This document shows positions 8,113 through 16,956 of a stretch of 34,809 bases of DNA, in pieces. Below the pieces are notes generated by a model, which was given only the letters and a program-made list of their open reading frames with translations, did not search any database and was not told the DNA's origin. Position numbers and translations under genes: made by a program. The stretch is from Hydrogenophaga intermedia (GTDB lineage: Bacteria > Pseudomonadota > Gammaproteobacteria > Burkholderiales > Burkholderiaceae_C): NCBI RefSeq assembly GCF_023715105.1, contig NZ_JAMBNO010000003.1, forward strand, positions 250,001 to 284,809, in the 5' to 3' direction. The number at the start of each line of letters is the position of its first letter. Position 1 is the stretch's first letter.

Positions 8113-9087
8113 ATGAGCGTGACCCTGCCCACCCTCGCCGACATCGAAGACGCCGCCGCCGTGGTCTACCGCGCCTTCGGCCCCACGCCGCAACACCGCT
8201 GGGCCTTGCTCAGCGAACGCCTGGGCACCGAGTGCTGGCTCAAGCACGAGAACCACACGCCCGTCGGCGCGTTCAAGATCCGCGGCGGCCTGACCTATTT
8301 CGACGCGCTGGCGCGCCGCGGTGCATTGCCACGCGCGGTCATCAGCGCCACGCGCGGCAACCATGGCCAGAGCGTGGCCTGGGCCGCGCGCACGCACGGC
8401 GTGCCCTGCACCATCGTTGTGCCGCATGGCAATTCGGTCGAGAAGAATGCCGCCATGCGCAGCCTGGGCGCCGCACTGATCGAGCACGGCGATGAGTTTC
8501 AGGTGGCGCGCGAGCACGCGTTTGCACTGGCAGCCGAGCACGGTGCGCACATGGTGCCCAGCTTTCACACCGACCTGCTCCGCGGCGTGGCCACGGCATG
8601 GTGGGAGTTCTTTCGCGCTGCGCCGCACCTGGACGTGCTCTACGTGCCGATCGGCCTGGGTTCGGGTGTTTGCTCGGCCATCGCGGCCAAGCTTGCGCTC
8701 GGGATGAAGACGCGCATCGTGGGCGTGGTCAGCGCACACGCGACCACCTACGCCGACTCGCTGGCCGCTGGCCGCGTGGTGGAAGCGGCCGTGAGCACCG
8801 AACTTGCCGACGGCATGGCCTGCCGTGTGGCCGAAGCAGACGCCCTGGCCATTCTGGCGCGCGAGCTCGACCATGTGGTTCGTGTGAGCGATGCCGAGGT
8901 GGCCGAGGCCATGCGCATGCTGTTTGCCGACACCCACAACGTGGCCGAGGGCGCAGGCGCTGCGGGCTTTGCGGCCGCGTGGCAGGAACGCGCTGCGCTG
9001 CGCGGACAGGTGGTGGGCACGACCCTGAGCGGCGCCAACGTGGACAGCGCGCGCTTTGCCCGCGTGCTGGCGGGAACCGGGGTGTGA
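8113..9087 (+). CDS. Threonine/serine dehydratase-like PLP enzyme
   Basis: This fold-type II PLP enzyme of 324 residues has the size of catabolic threonine dehydratases and of the EutB or hydroxyaspartate ammonia-lyase groups. The PLP lysine is K55 in VGAFKIRGGL. The asparagine of SATRGNHGQSVAWAA binds the cofactor ring and hydroxyl, and VPIGLGSGVCSAIAA forms the glycine-rich phosphate loop. There is no C-terminal ACT-like regulatory domain, so feedback control as in biosynthetic IlvA is not expected. The usual reaction is deamination of a beta-hydroxy amino acid to a keto acid and ammonia. It is the last gene of the operon; a GCGCTT/AAGCGC hairpin follows at 9088-9105 but lacks a T-run. Confidence 0.9.
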   Translation: MSVTLPTLADIEDAAAVVYRAFGPTPQHRWALLSERLGTECWLKHENHTPVGAFKIRGGLTYFDALARRGALPRAVISATRGNHGQSVAWAARTHGVPCTIVVPHGNSVEKNAAMRSLGAALIEHGDEFQVAREHAFALAAEHGAHMVPSFHTDLLRGVATAWWEFFRAAPHLDVLYVPIGLGSGVCSAIAAKLALGMKTRIVGVVSAHATTYADSLAAGRVVEAAVSTELADGMACRVAEADALAILARELDHVVRVSDAEVAEAMRMLFADTHNVAEGAGAAGFAAAWQERAALRGQVVGTTLSGANVDSARFARVLAGTGV

Positions 9088-9138
9088 GCGCTTCGCCGAA
9101 AGCGCGTGCTGCACCGCAGGGCTGGCGGCCCGGGGCGT

Positions 9139-11439
9139 TCAGGCGTCGGCGGGAGGCGTGACCAGCCGCGCGACGATTTCGCAGAACTGGTCGACCGCGT
9201 CGGTCTTGAACACCACCTCGCGCACGCCGGCGGCCTGCGCCTCGGCCTGCAGTTCGTCGGTGATGTAGCCCGAGGCCACGGCCACGGTGAGTGACGGGTC
9301 GGCCGCCAGCGCGGCGCGCGCGACGTCCAGGCCCGACATGCCGGGCATGTTGTAGTCGGTCAGCAGCAGCGCGTAGTGGCCCGGGCGCTCGCGCACGAGG
9401 GTCAACGCCTCTTCCTGCAAGCCCACCGCGGTGACTCGGTAACCCCGGCGTTCCAGCAGGCGGCGCACCAGAAAGACGAGCGTGTCGTCGTCGTCGAGAT
9501 AGAGCACGTGCGGTGCATGGCCGTCGTCGGCCTCGGGTCTGGCGGCGGGGTTGTGTTCCACGCGGGCCATTGTGACGGGTTTGGTGGCGGGTGTGTCCGC
9601 GGCGGTGTTGGCGGGAGGAAACAGCAGTGTGACGGTGGTGCCTTCGCCGGGGCGGCTGCACAGGCCGATGTGGCCGCCATGCGCCTCCACGATGCCCAGC
9701 ACCACCGGCAGGCCCAGACCGGTGCCCTGCCCGACCGGCTTGGTGGTGAAGAAGGGCTCGAACACGCGGTGCAGCACCGCATCGTCCATGCCACAACCTT
9801 CATCGATCACGCGCAGGCGCACGGCCGGCAGGCCCGTCTCGGCACAGACCTGCGCCATCTCGGGTGGCAGGCTGGCGTCGTGCGACGCCAGCGTGTCGAG
9901 TGCGAAGGTCACGCACCCGCCGCGGCCCTGCATGGCGTGCACGGCGTTGGTACCGAGGTTGACCAGCACCTGCTGCAGCTGGGTCGGGTCGGCGCAGATC
10001 TCGGGGACCTTCTCGCCCAGCGACTGCACCAGCTGCAGCTGAGGCGGCAGGGCCGCGCGCAGCAACGCGCAGGATTCGGCCACCACGTCCGCCAGTTGCA
10101 GGCGCTGCCGCGCCAGGGGTTGCTGGCGGCTGAAGGCCAGGATCTGGCGCACCAGTTCGCGCCCGCGCCGCGCCGCGGTGCTGATCTCTTCGAGGCTCTC
10201 GTGCGCGCGCGCACCCGCGGCGAGATCCTCGCGCGCCAGGTCGGCATTGCCCAGGATGGCGGCAAGGATGTTGTTGAAGTCGTGCGCGACGCCGCCGGCC
10301 AGGGTACCCAGTGCCTGCATCTTCTGCGACTGCGCGAGCCGCGCCTCCAGGGCTTTCTGCTCGGCCTGGGCAGTGCGCATCGCGGTGATATCGATGAAGG
10401 TCAGCACCACGCTGCGCAGACCACCGTGGGCATCGTTTTCGGGGTAGGCGCTGCACAGGGCCCAGCGCACGCGCGCGCCGCCGTCCGTGGCCATGCCCAC
10501 GATGGCGCCGCGCACCGGCTGGCCGGTGACGAGCACGCGCTCGAAGGGCAAGTCGTGGCGGCGCAGCGGCTCACCATCCTCGCCCAGCATCTGCCAGTCC
10601 ACGCGCACCGGCTCGACCAGCAGACTGCTGTCGCGCGACTCTTCCCAGCCGAGCCAGCGCCGCGCTGCGCTGTTCATGCGCCACAGCGTGTGATCGGGGT
10701 GGAACACCATCACGCCAGCGTCCAGGTTGTCCAGCAGGTGGCGCAGATCCGTCTCGCGCTGGCGTTCCTCGGCGCGGGCCAGTTCGGCCTCCTGGCGCAG
10801 GCGCAAGGTGATCAACCCGTTGAGCACCAGCGCGTTGAAGAGGTAGGCGAAGAAAAAGAAGAACAGCAGCGCGCCGACGGTCTGCTGCAGCGTCCACTGC
10901 AATGCCTGCGCCAGCACCACCGAAGCCAGCATGCCGGCGATCTGCGCCATCAGAACCCAGCGCAGGGAGCGCCATTCCATCGACAACGGGCGCGGCGCGC
11001 GGCGGCGCACGTCGCGCAGCATGCCCCCCAGCAACAGCACGTTCGAGCCCACCCAGACCAGTTGACGCCCGGCCACGCTGTCCACGACCAGCAGGAAGAA
11101 CAGGTAGGCCGCACAGGACCCTGCCAGCAGCGCGCCCACGACCTGCAGCGCTCGCGCCAGCGGCAGACCGGTGTGCGCGCGAAGACCGATCCACAGCAGC
11201 GCGAACGTGAGGGTGAACAACACGTTGCCCAGCGGCAGGGCGATCCACGCCGCCATCCAGGGGCGCGCCGCCACGGCGATCAGGCCGAGCAGGTGAGCCA
11301 GGCAGGCAAGCGCCCACCAGCCCGCCGCATCGTTGCGCGTCACGCGCCGGTACTGGGTGGCAAAGGCCAGCGCGACGACGATGTCCAGCCCGACCCACAA
11401 GGCCAGCAAGGTCTGCAGCGTCTGCAGTTCGAAAGACAT
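9139..11439 (-). CDS. Membrane hybrid sensor histidine kinase with C-terminal receiver
   Basis: This protein of 766 residues starts at MSFELQTL, where the conserved hydrophobic N-terminus begins; a longer open frame upstream has no protein-like features. Residues 1-210 contain about six to seven transmembrane helices. A PAS-like domain spans about 232-355 (LLDNLDAGVMVFHPDH). The HisKA domain carries H386 in GGVAHDFNNILAAILGN. The ATPase domain has the N-box NLGTNAVHAM near 495-503, DEGCGMDD at 546-553, FEPFFTTK at 560-567 and GTGLGL at 572-577. A receiver domain occupies 643-762 with acidic D649-D651, phosphoacceptor D695 in LLLTDYNMPG and K745. No partner regulator or Hpt protein is adjacent. 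The signal sensed is unknown; a membrane-embedded stimulus is suggested by the lack of a periplasmic loop. Confidence 0.92.
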   Translation of the reverse strand: MSFELQTLQTLLALWVGLDIVVALAFATQYRRVTRNDAAGWWALACLAHLLGLIAVAARPWMAAWIALPLGNVLFTLTFALLWIGLRAHTGLPLARALQVVGALLAGSCAAYLFFLLVVDSVAGRQLVWVGSNVLLLGGMLRDVRRRAPRPLSMEWRSLRWVLMAQIAGMLASVVLAQALQWTLQQTVGALLFFFFFAYLFNALVLNGLITLRLRQEAELARAEERQRETDLRHLLDNLDAGVMVFHPDHTLWRMNSAARRWLGWEESRDSSLLVEPVRVDWQMLGEDGEPLRRHDLPFERVLVTGQPVRGAIVGMATDGGARVRWALCSAYPENDAHGGLRSVVLTFIDITAMRTAQAEQKALEARLAQSQKMQALGTLAGGVAHDFNNILAAILGNADLAREDLAAGARAHESLEEISTAARRGRELVRQILAFSRQQPLARQRLQLADVVAESCALLRAALPPQLQLVQSLGEKVPEICADPTQLQQVLVNLGTNAVHAMQGRGGCVTFALDTLASHDASLPPEMAQVCAETGLPAVRLRVIDEGCGMDDAVLHRVFEPFFTTKPVGQGTGLGLPVVLGIVEAHGGHIGLCSRPGEGTTVTLLFPPANTAADTPATKPVTMARVEHNPAARPEADDGHAPHVLYLDDDDTLVFLVRRLLERRGYRVTAVGLQEEALTLVRERPGHYALLLTDYNMPGMSGLDVARAALAADPSLTVAVASGYITDELQAEAQAAGVREVVFKTDAVDQFCEIVARLVTPPADA

Positions 11440-11674
11440 GGACAGGAATACCGGTGTTGGGCTGTCGGGAGATCGGGCAACGGCACTTCCGCAGAACACC
11501 GCTTGGCGATTGCAACACGCCGGCCGCGGTGCAGCACGCGAAAAAAGAGGGGCAAAACCGGCGCTAACCGCCTGCAGCGGCGGCCAACACCCTTTCGCGC
11601 AGGTGACAGTCCGGCCACTGCCCAGTCGCTGCCGGGACAAAAGCCGCGCCGATGCGCCACCGAGAATGCCCCGC

Positions 11675-12346
11675 ATGGGAACGCTCTACCTCGTGCGGCA
11701 TGGCCAGGCCTCTTTCGGCACCGATGACTACGACCGGCTCAGCGAGCTCGGTCAGCGGCAAGCCGTGCGCCTGGGCCAACACTGGGCCGAGCGAGGTCTG
11801 CGGTTCGACGCTGCGATCACGGGCACGCTCAAACGCCACGCGCAGACCTTCGAGGGCATCGCCGAGGGCGCGGGCATGGCGCTGCAGCCGCTGGCCTGGC
11901 CCGGCCTCAACGAATACGACGCCGAGGCCGTGATCCGCAGCATCCACCCGCAGCCGCTACAGAAGCCCGACACGCCCGAGGCCTACCGCCACCACTTCCG
12001 CCTGTTGCGCGACGGGCTGACACAGTGGATGGCCGGCACCGTGAGCCCGCAGGGCATGCCCAGCTACGACGACTTCGTGCGTGGCATCACCGGCGCGCTC
12101 GACCACGTGCGGGCGCAACATCATGGCCAGAACGTGCTCATCGTCTCCAGCGGCGGGCCGATCGCCACCGCGGTGGGCCACGTCCTCGGGCTCAGCCCCG
12201 AGGCCACCATCGAGCTGAACCTGCGCATCCGCAACTGCGCGGTGACGGAGTTCCAGTTCACGCCCAAGCGGCACAGCCTGCTCACGTACAACACGCTGCC
12301 GCACCTGGATCACCCCGACTACCGGGACTGGATCACCTACGCCTGA
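11675..12346 (+). CDS. Histidine phosphatase (phosphoglycerate mutase-like) family protein
   Basis: This cytosolic protein of 223 residues has the RHG motif TLYLVRHGQAS, in which the histidine is phosphorylated during catalysis. The second catalytic histidine is in VLIVSSGGPIATAVGHVLG, where the usual SHGG is replaced by SSGG. The canonical glutamate or aspartate proton donor region lies in LAWPGLNEYDAEAV. A start at 11666 (MPR-MGT) is also possible; 11675 puts the phosphohistidine at the family position. The missing second histidine could reduce phosphatase activity or change substrate. It diverges from the histidine kinase across about 235 nt in which I see no clear promoter or repeat, and it converges with the creatininase-family gene. 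Confidence 0.88.
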   Translation: MGTLYLVRHGQASFGTDDYDRLSELGQRQAVRLGQHWAERGLRFDAAITGTLKRHAQTFEGIAEGAGMALQPLAWPGLNEYDAEAVIRSIHPQPLQKPDTPEAYRHHFRLLRDGLTQWMAGTVSPQGMPSYDDFVRGITGALDHVRAQHHGQNVLIVSSGGPIATAVGHVLGLSPEATIELNLRIRNCAVTEFQFTPKRHSLLTYNTLPHLDHPDYRDWITYA

Positions 12347-12348
12347 GG

Positions 12349-12375
12349 CGCCGCCCGGCGAGCCGCGCGGCGGCG
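12349..12375. terminator. Candidate bidirectional terminator hairpin
   Basis: CGCCGCC (12349-12355) pairs with GGCGGCG (12369-12375) around a 13-nt loop. The hairpin fills the 29-nt gap between two convergent genes. There is no T-run on either side, so efficient intrinsic termination is uncertain. Confidence 0.35.
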
Positions 12376-13197
12376 TCAGCGCAGGGTGTCTGCCGGCAGG
12401 TGATCGATCTCGCTCAGCAGCTGCGCCAGCGCGCGCCCCGCGGCGTCGAGCAGCGCTGCGCCGTTGTCCGCCGTGGCCGCCGCGGCGTTGCCGACCGCAC
12501 CGCTGGCATTGAGATCCTGGGTCTGCCAGGCAAAGCGCGCGCTGCGCCCGTTGCCCAGCAGCTCGAACTGCGCCGCGCGCTGCTCGCTGCTGGAGCGAAA
12601 GTGCTGCGCCAGCGCCATGCGCACGCGCTCCGGGCGCAAGGCAAGCATGAGCGAGGTTTCGATCTCGCCCCCGTGGATGCCGAAGCGGTGCTCTTGCGCC
12701 GCAAAGCGCGCGTTGATGTCTTCGCCATCCGGTCCGCGCAGCGGCCACTGGAACCAGCTCGTGCTGAACGCCAGCAGGCCGCGACGCGCGCGCAGATCGC
12801 GCGCCACCGGGTCCAGCAGGCCCGTCTGCCCGCCGTGCGTGTTGAACAGCACCAGCTTCTTCACGCCGGCGTCGGCCACACATTCACCCAGTTCGGTCCA
12901 CAGGCGGATCAGCGTCTCGGCCTTGAGCGTGAGCGTGCCCGCAAACGCCGTGTGCTCGGGCGAGAAGCCCACCACCTGCGGCGGCAGGAACAGCACCGGC
13001 AGGTCGGCCGCCAGGTGCGGCAGCGCCGCGTCGATGACACCGCGCGCAATGTCGGCATCCACCGACAGCGGCAGGTGCGGGCCGTGTTGCTCGACGGCGG
13101 CCACCGGCAGCACGGCGATGGTGCGCGCGCCGTCGAGTGCGGCGAAGTCGGTGGTGGTGAGGTCGCTCCAGAAGCGCGAGGGCAGGGCTTGCGGCAT
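12376..13197 (-). CDS. Creatininase family metal-dependent amidohydrolase
   Basis: This protein of 273 residues matches the creatininase/mycofactocin-MftE fold. Metal and catalytic residues are visible: E36 and H38 in AAVEQHGPHLPL, D47 in SVDADIA, H121 in NTHGGQ, H175 and E178 in GIHGGEIETSLML. Family members hydrolyse cyclic or linear amide bonds, for example creatinine, 2-amino-5-formylamino-6-ribosylaminopyrimidinone formamide or mycofactocin precursor. No mycofactocin or creatinine catabolism genes are present here, so the substrate is open. It lies 29 nt downstream of the cfa-type gene on the same strand and may be cotranscribed with it. Confidence 0.9.
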   Translation of the reverse strand: MPQALPSRFWSDLTTTDFAALDGARTIAVLPVAAVEQHGPHLPLSVDADIARGVIDAALPHLAADLPVLFLPPQVVGFSPEHTAFAGTLTLKAETLIRLWTELGECVADAGVKKLVLFNTHGGQTGLLDPVARDLRARRGLLAFSTSWFQWPLRGPDGEDINARFAAQEHRFGIHGGEIETSLMLALRPERVRMALAQHFRSSSEQRAAQFELLGNGRSARFAWQTQDLNASGAVGNAAAATADNGAALLDAAGRALAQLLSEIDHLPADTLR

Positions 13198-13226
13198 CGC
13201 GCGATCTTAGGGCCTGCGGCGCCCGG

Positions 13227-14450
13227 TCAGCGGCCGTCGTAGAGCCAGCGCCGCGACCACGGGAGCTCCGCCGCCACACGCCCCGAGGGCCGGCACAGCA
13301 CCTGGTACAGCGCGATCTCATCGTGCTCGAACGCCCATGCGCAGCCGGCAAGATAGACGCGCCAGATGCGCCAGGTCCTCTCGTCGACCATGGAGCGCAG
13401 CGCGTGCGCACTGGCCTCGAAGCGCTCGCTCCAGGCGCTGCAGGTGCGTGCGTAGTGGCGGCGCAGGTTCTCGATGTCGAAGGCCTCCAGCCCGCCCTCC
13501 TGCATGGTGCGCAACACGGTCCCGATGTGCGGCAACTCGCCGCGCGGAAACACGTAACGCTCGATGAAGCTGCCGCCGCCGTGCTTCGTCTCGCCGTCGT
13601 GGGCGTCGGTGCTGGTGATGCCGTGGTTCATGGCCCAGCCTTCGGGCCGAAGCAGCCGACGGATCTGCTGGAAGTAAGGCACCAGGTTGTCCAGCCCCAC
13701 GTGCTCGAACATGCCCACGCTGGTGACGCGGTCGAACGGCTCGTCGCGCACGTCGCGGTAATCCTGCAGGCGGATCTCGATGCGGTCCTGCAGGCCGGCC
13801 TGCCTCACGCGCTCGGTGGCCAGTTCGTGCTGGTTCTTCGACAACGTGATGCCCACGCAACGCGCACCGAAGCTGCTGGCCGCGCGCAGCACCAACGCAC
13901 CCCAGCCGCAGCCGATGTCGAGCAGGCGCTGGCCGGGTTGCAGTCGGATCTTGCGCAGGATGTGGTCGATCTTGGCCAGCTGTGCCTGCTCCAGCGTCTC
14001 GTCACCGTTCTCGAAGTACGCGCAGGAATAGACCATGTTCTCGTCGAGCCAGCTGCGGTAGAACGCGTTGGACACGTCGTAGTGGTACTGGATCGCCTCG
14101 GCATCGACCTCGCGCGTGTGCACGAAGCTGCGCTTGATGCGCCCGATGAGGCCGTTCTCGGGCTGCGCGTGATCGGCCAGGCCATGCGCGGCAGCCACCA
14201 CGTCGGCCAGTGCACCCTCGACGTCGATCAAGCCTTCCACGTAGGCGCGGCCCAGGGTGTCGAGGTTGGGGTCGATCAGCAGCGGCAGGCCGCTCGCGTC
14301 CTTCACGCGGATGGTGACCGCGGGGCGCTCGAAATGCCCGAGATCCAGCGGCGTGCCGCCGTCGCGCCAGTACAGACGGATCGGCAGGTTGACTTTGTCC
14401 TTCATGCGCCGCGCCCAGGGCATCAGCGCCACTTCCACGATCGCTCCCAT
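13227..14450 (-). CDS. cfa: Cyclopropane-fatty-acyl-phospholipid synthase
   Basis: This enzyme of 407 residues transfers a methylene group from S-adenosylmethionine to cis double bonds of membrane phospholipid acyl chains, usually in stationary phase or acid stress. Residues 20-110 match the lipid-binding N-terminal region. QYHYDVSNAFYRSWL and YSCAYFENGDETLEQAQ (with active-site C143) are CFA signatures. The SAM site is LLDIGCGWGALVLRA (176-190) followed by GITLSKNQ. SVGMFEHVG and NHGITSTD are further conserved family blocks. GGAGG lies 8 nt before the ATG at 14450 and supports that start, though a start at residue 10 cannot be excluded. The 219 nt upstream, shared with the divergent dsbD-type gene, show no clear operator. 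Confidence 0.93.
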   Translation of the reverse strand: MGAIVEVALMPWARRMKDKVNLPIRLYWRDGGTPLDLGHFERPAVTIRVKDASGLPLLIDPNLDTLGRAYVEGLIDVEGALADVVAAAHGLADHAQPENGLIGRIKRSFVHTREVDAEAIQYHYDVSNAFYRSWLDENMVYSCAYFENGDETLEQAQLAKIDHILRKIRLQPGQRLLDIGCGWGALVLRAASSFGARCVGITLSKNQHELATERVRQAGLQDRIEIRLQDYRDVRDEPFDRVTSVGMFEHVGLDNLVPYFQQIRRLLRPEGWAMNHGITSTDAHDGETKHGGGSFIERYVFPRGELPHIGTVLRTMQEGGLEAFDIENLRRHYARTCSAWSERFEASAHALRSMVDERTWRIWRVYLAGCAWAFEHDEIALYQVLCRPSGRVAAELPWSRRWLYDGR

Positions 14451-14669
14451 GCGGCATCCCTCCGATGGTGGTGGTCAGGTGTTGAACGGCCAGACCCGGG
14501 TTGTACCGAAAAAATGTCGAGCGGGGAAAGTCCCCGGGGGTGGCGAGCCCGCGCAGGCGTGGCCGTCGCCCCCGCTTGGCGGCCGACAGCCGCGCGCCGC
14601 GGCCCGGAACTCGGATGAGCCGGTGCCGTCATACCCCGGCGGCCCCGTGGGGCCGACAATCCCCGTGCC

Positions 14670-16913
14670 ATGAACCCATCTTCGCTGGCCGCCCGCGTGC
14701 GGCAAACCCTGTTGCGTCAAGTTCTGCGTCTGTTGCTGCCGGCGGGCCTGGCAGCCTGCGCGCTGCCGTCGCTGGCGCAAGGCCTGGGCGCGCTCACGGC
14801 GGGTGCGCCGGCGCCCGGCGGTGTGTTCCAGTCGCCCCAGACCCGCGCCGAGCTCGTCGCACACGCCCCCGAGGGCGTGCGCCCGGGCCAGCCGTTGTGG
14901 GTGGGCCTGCGCCTGGAGCATGCGCCTGAGTGGCACACCTACTGGAAGAACGCGGGCGACTCGGGCCTGCCCACCGAACTGCGCTGGACATTGCCGGAGG
15001 GCGTGAGCGCGGGCGAGATCGCCTGGCCCACGCCGCGCAAGTTCCCGATCGGCACCTTGGCGAACTACGGCTACGACGGCACCGTGATCCTGCCGGTCCC
15101 GTTGCAGGTGAGTGACAACTTCCGCGGTGACACGCTCCCCGTCAAGCTCGACGCCGCCTGGCTGGTGTGCAAGAAGGAGTGCATTCCCGAGGAAGCGAGC
15201 TTTGCGCTCGACCTGCCGGTGAACGGCACCAGCGCCGGCCATGCCCCGCTGTTCGCGGCCATGCAGGCCGCCCTGCCGCGCGAGCAACCCCCCGGGGCCA
15301 GCCAGCTGCAGCCCGAAGAGGGCTTTTTGCGCGTGGCGCTGGACGGCCTGCCCGCCGCCTGGCGCGGCCGCTCGCTGGAGTTCTTTCCCGAGCTTACCGG
15401 CGTGATCGAGCCCGGCGCGGCGTGGACCCAGGCTTGGGAGGACGGGCGCTGGAGCGCACGCATCCCGCTCTCACCGCACCGCTTCGAAGCGCCCGCCCAG
15501 ATGGCGCTGGTGGTGGCGCCGGCCCAGCCCGCGGGTTCGGGCGCGGGCGAGGCCGGCGTGCGGCTGCAGGTACCGGTGCAGGGCACCTGGCCTGCGGCCG
15601 CCCCGCTGCCGGCGGCCGTGCCCGATGCGCTGCAGGCCGCGCTGGACGCCAACGCGGCGCGCGCCGGTGCCAGCGCGCCCACATCGACAACCTCCCTCAC
15701 CCTTGGCGCCGCCCTGCTGGGCGCGCTCATCGGCGGCCTCATCCTCAACCTCATGCCCTGCGTGTTCCCGGTGCTGGCCATCAAGGTGATGGCCTTCGCG
15801 CAACACGCCGACGACCGCCGCGCGCACCGCCGCGCCGGCCTGGCCTACACCGCGGGCGTGGTGCTGTCCTTCATGGCGCTGGGCGCGCTGTTGCTGGGCT
15901 TGCGCGCCGCGGGCGAGCAGCTCGGCTGGGGTTTCCAGTTGCAGAGCCCGGCCGTGGTGGCGGCGCTGGCGGTGCTGTTCACCGTCATCGGCCTCAATCT
16001 GGCCGGCCTGTTCGAGTTCGGCCAGCTCGCGCCGGGCCGGCTGGCCGGCCTGCAGCTGCGCCACCCCACGGCCGACGCCTTCCTCACCGGCGTGCTGGCC
16101 ACCGCCGTCGCCTCGCCCTGCACCGCACCCTTCATGGGCGCCTCGCTGGGCTTGGCGGTGGCGCTGCCCACCACGCAGGCGCTGGCGGTGTTCGCCGTGC
16201 TTGGCCTGGGCATGGCCCTGCCCTATCTGGTCGCCAGCTGGGTGCCGGCGGTCGCGCGCGCGCTGCCGCGCCCGGGGCCGTGGATGCTGCGCTTCAAGCA
16301 GTTCATGGCCTTCCCCATGTTTGCCACCGTGGTCTGGCTGCTGTGGGTGCTTGGCCAGCAAAGCGGCATCGACGGCGCGGCCGCGCTGCTGATGCTGCTG
16401 GTGGTGCTGGCACTCGCGATCTGGGCGCTGGGCCTGGCGGGCAAAGCCCGCGTGGTGCTGGGCGGGGCCTCGCTCGCAGCGCTGCTGGCACTGGCCATCG
16501 GCATCGGACCGAACGTGGTGCAACTGCAGGCCGCCGACGCGGCCACCGCACCCGCACCCACGGCGGTGGCGGGTGTGGCCTGGGAGCCCTGGAGCCCGCA
16601 GCGCCAGGCCGAGCTCACCGCCCAGGGCCGCACCGTGTTCGTGGACTTCACCGCCGCCTGGTGCGTGACCTGCCAGTACAACAAACGCACCACGCTCGCC
16701 GACGAGCGCGTGCTGGCCGACGTGGCCGAGGGCCAGGTGGCCCTGCTGCGCGCCGACTGGACGCGCCGCGACCCGGCCGTGACGCAGGCGCTCGCCGCGC
16801 TCGGCCGCAACGGCGTGCCGGTGTACGCGATTTACCGCAACGGGCAGCCCGTCACGGTGCTGTCCGAGGTGCTCAGCGTCGACGAGGTGCGCACCGCGCT
16901 GGCGCAGCCCTGA
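14670..16913 (+). CDS. dsbD: DsbD-type protein-disulfide reductase
   Basis: This inner-membrane protein of 747 residues moves electrons from cytoplasmic thioredoxin to periplasmic thiol partners. A signal peptide ends near LPSLAQG (about residue 37). The periplasmic N-terminal domain has the redox pair C167 and C171 in VCKKECIPEE. About eight membrane helices follow, with the two transmembrane cysteines C364 in NLMPCVFPV and C484 in VASPCTAPF. The C-terminal periplasmic thioredoxin domain has C665 and C668 in AAWCVTCQYNK. All six cysteines of the relay are therefore present. The length exceeds E. coli DsbD (565 residues) because of a longer N-terminal domain, which also resembles ScsB. A secreted thioredoxin-like protein follows 43 nt downstream and is a candidate client. 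Confidence 0.92.
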   Translation: MNPSSLAARVRQTLLRQVLRLLLPAGLAACALPSLAQGLGALTAGAPAPGGVFQSPQTRAELVAHAPEGVRPGQPLWVGLRLEHAPEWHTYWKNAGDSGLPTELRWTLPEGVSAGEIAWPTPRKFPIGTLANYGYDGTVILPVPLQVSDNFRGDTLPVKLDAAWLVCKKECIPEEASFALDLPVNGTSAGHAPLFAAMQAALPREQPPGASQLQPEEGFLRVALDGLPAAWRGRSLEFFPELTGVIEPGAAWTQAWEDGRWSARIPLSPHRFEAPAQMALVVAPAQPAGSGAGEAGVRLQVPVQGTWPAAAPLPAAVPDALQAALDANAARAGASAPTSTTSLTLGAALLGALIGGLILNLMPCVFPVLAIKVMAFAQHADDRRAHRRAGLAYTAGVVLSFMALGALLLGLRAAGEQLGWGFQLQSPAVVAALAVLFTVIGLNLAGLFEFGQLAPGRLAGLQLRHPTADAFLTGVLATAVASPCTAPFMGASLGLAVALPTTQALAVFAVLGLGMALPYLVASWVPAVARALPRPGPWMLRFKQFMAFPMFATVVWLLWVLGQQSGIDGAAALLMLLVVLALAIWALGLAGKARVVLGGASLAALLALAIGIGPNVVQLQAADAATAPAPTAVAGVAWEPWSPQRQAELTAQGRTVFVDFTAAWCVTCQYNKRTTLADERVLADVAEGQVALLRADWTRRDPAVTQALAALGRNGVPVYAIYRNGQPVTVLSEVLSVDEVRTALAQP

Positions 16914-16956
16914 ATCCATTGCGCCGTTACTTTCCACCCAACCAGGAGATCCCGCC

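Noticed and set aside
8113..9087. Hydroxyectoine utilisation (EutB) assignment
   Set aside because: Size and motifs fit, but no EutC, DoeA/DoeB or ectoine transporter accompanies it.
9088..9105. GCGCTT/AAGCGC hairpin as terminator of the seven-gene operon
   Set aside because: Only six pairs and no T-run; kept as a remark rather than a feature.
9376..11727. Open frame of 783 codons opposite the histidine kinase
   Set aside because: Antisense shadow, low-complexity Q/H/R-rich translation.
12376..13197. Mycofactocin system suggested by the creatininase-family protein
   Set aside because: No precursor peptide, radical SAM maturase or glycosyltransferase is nearby.
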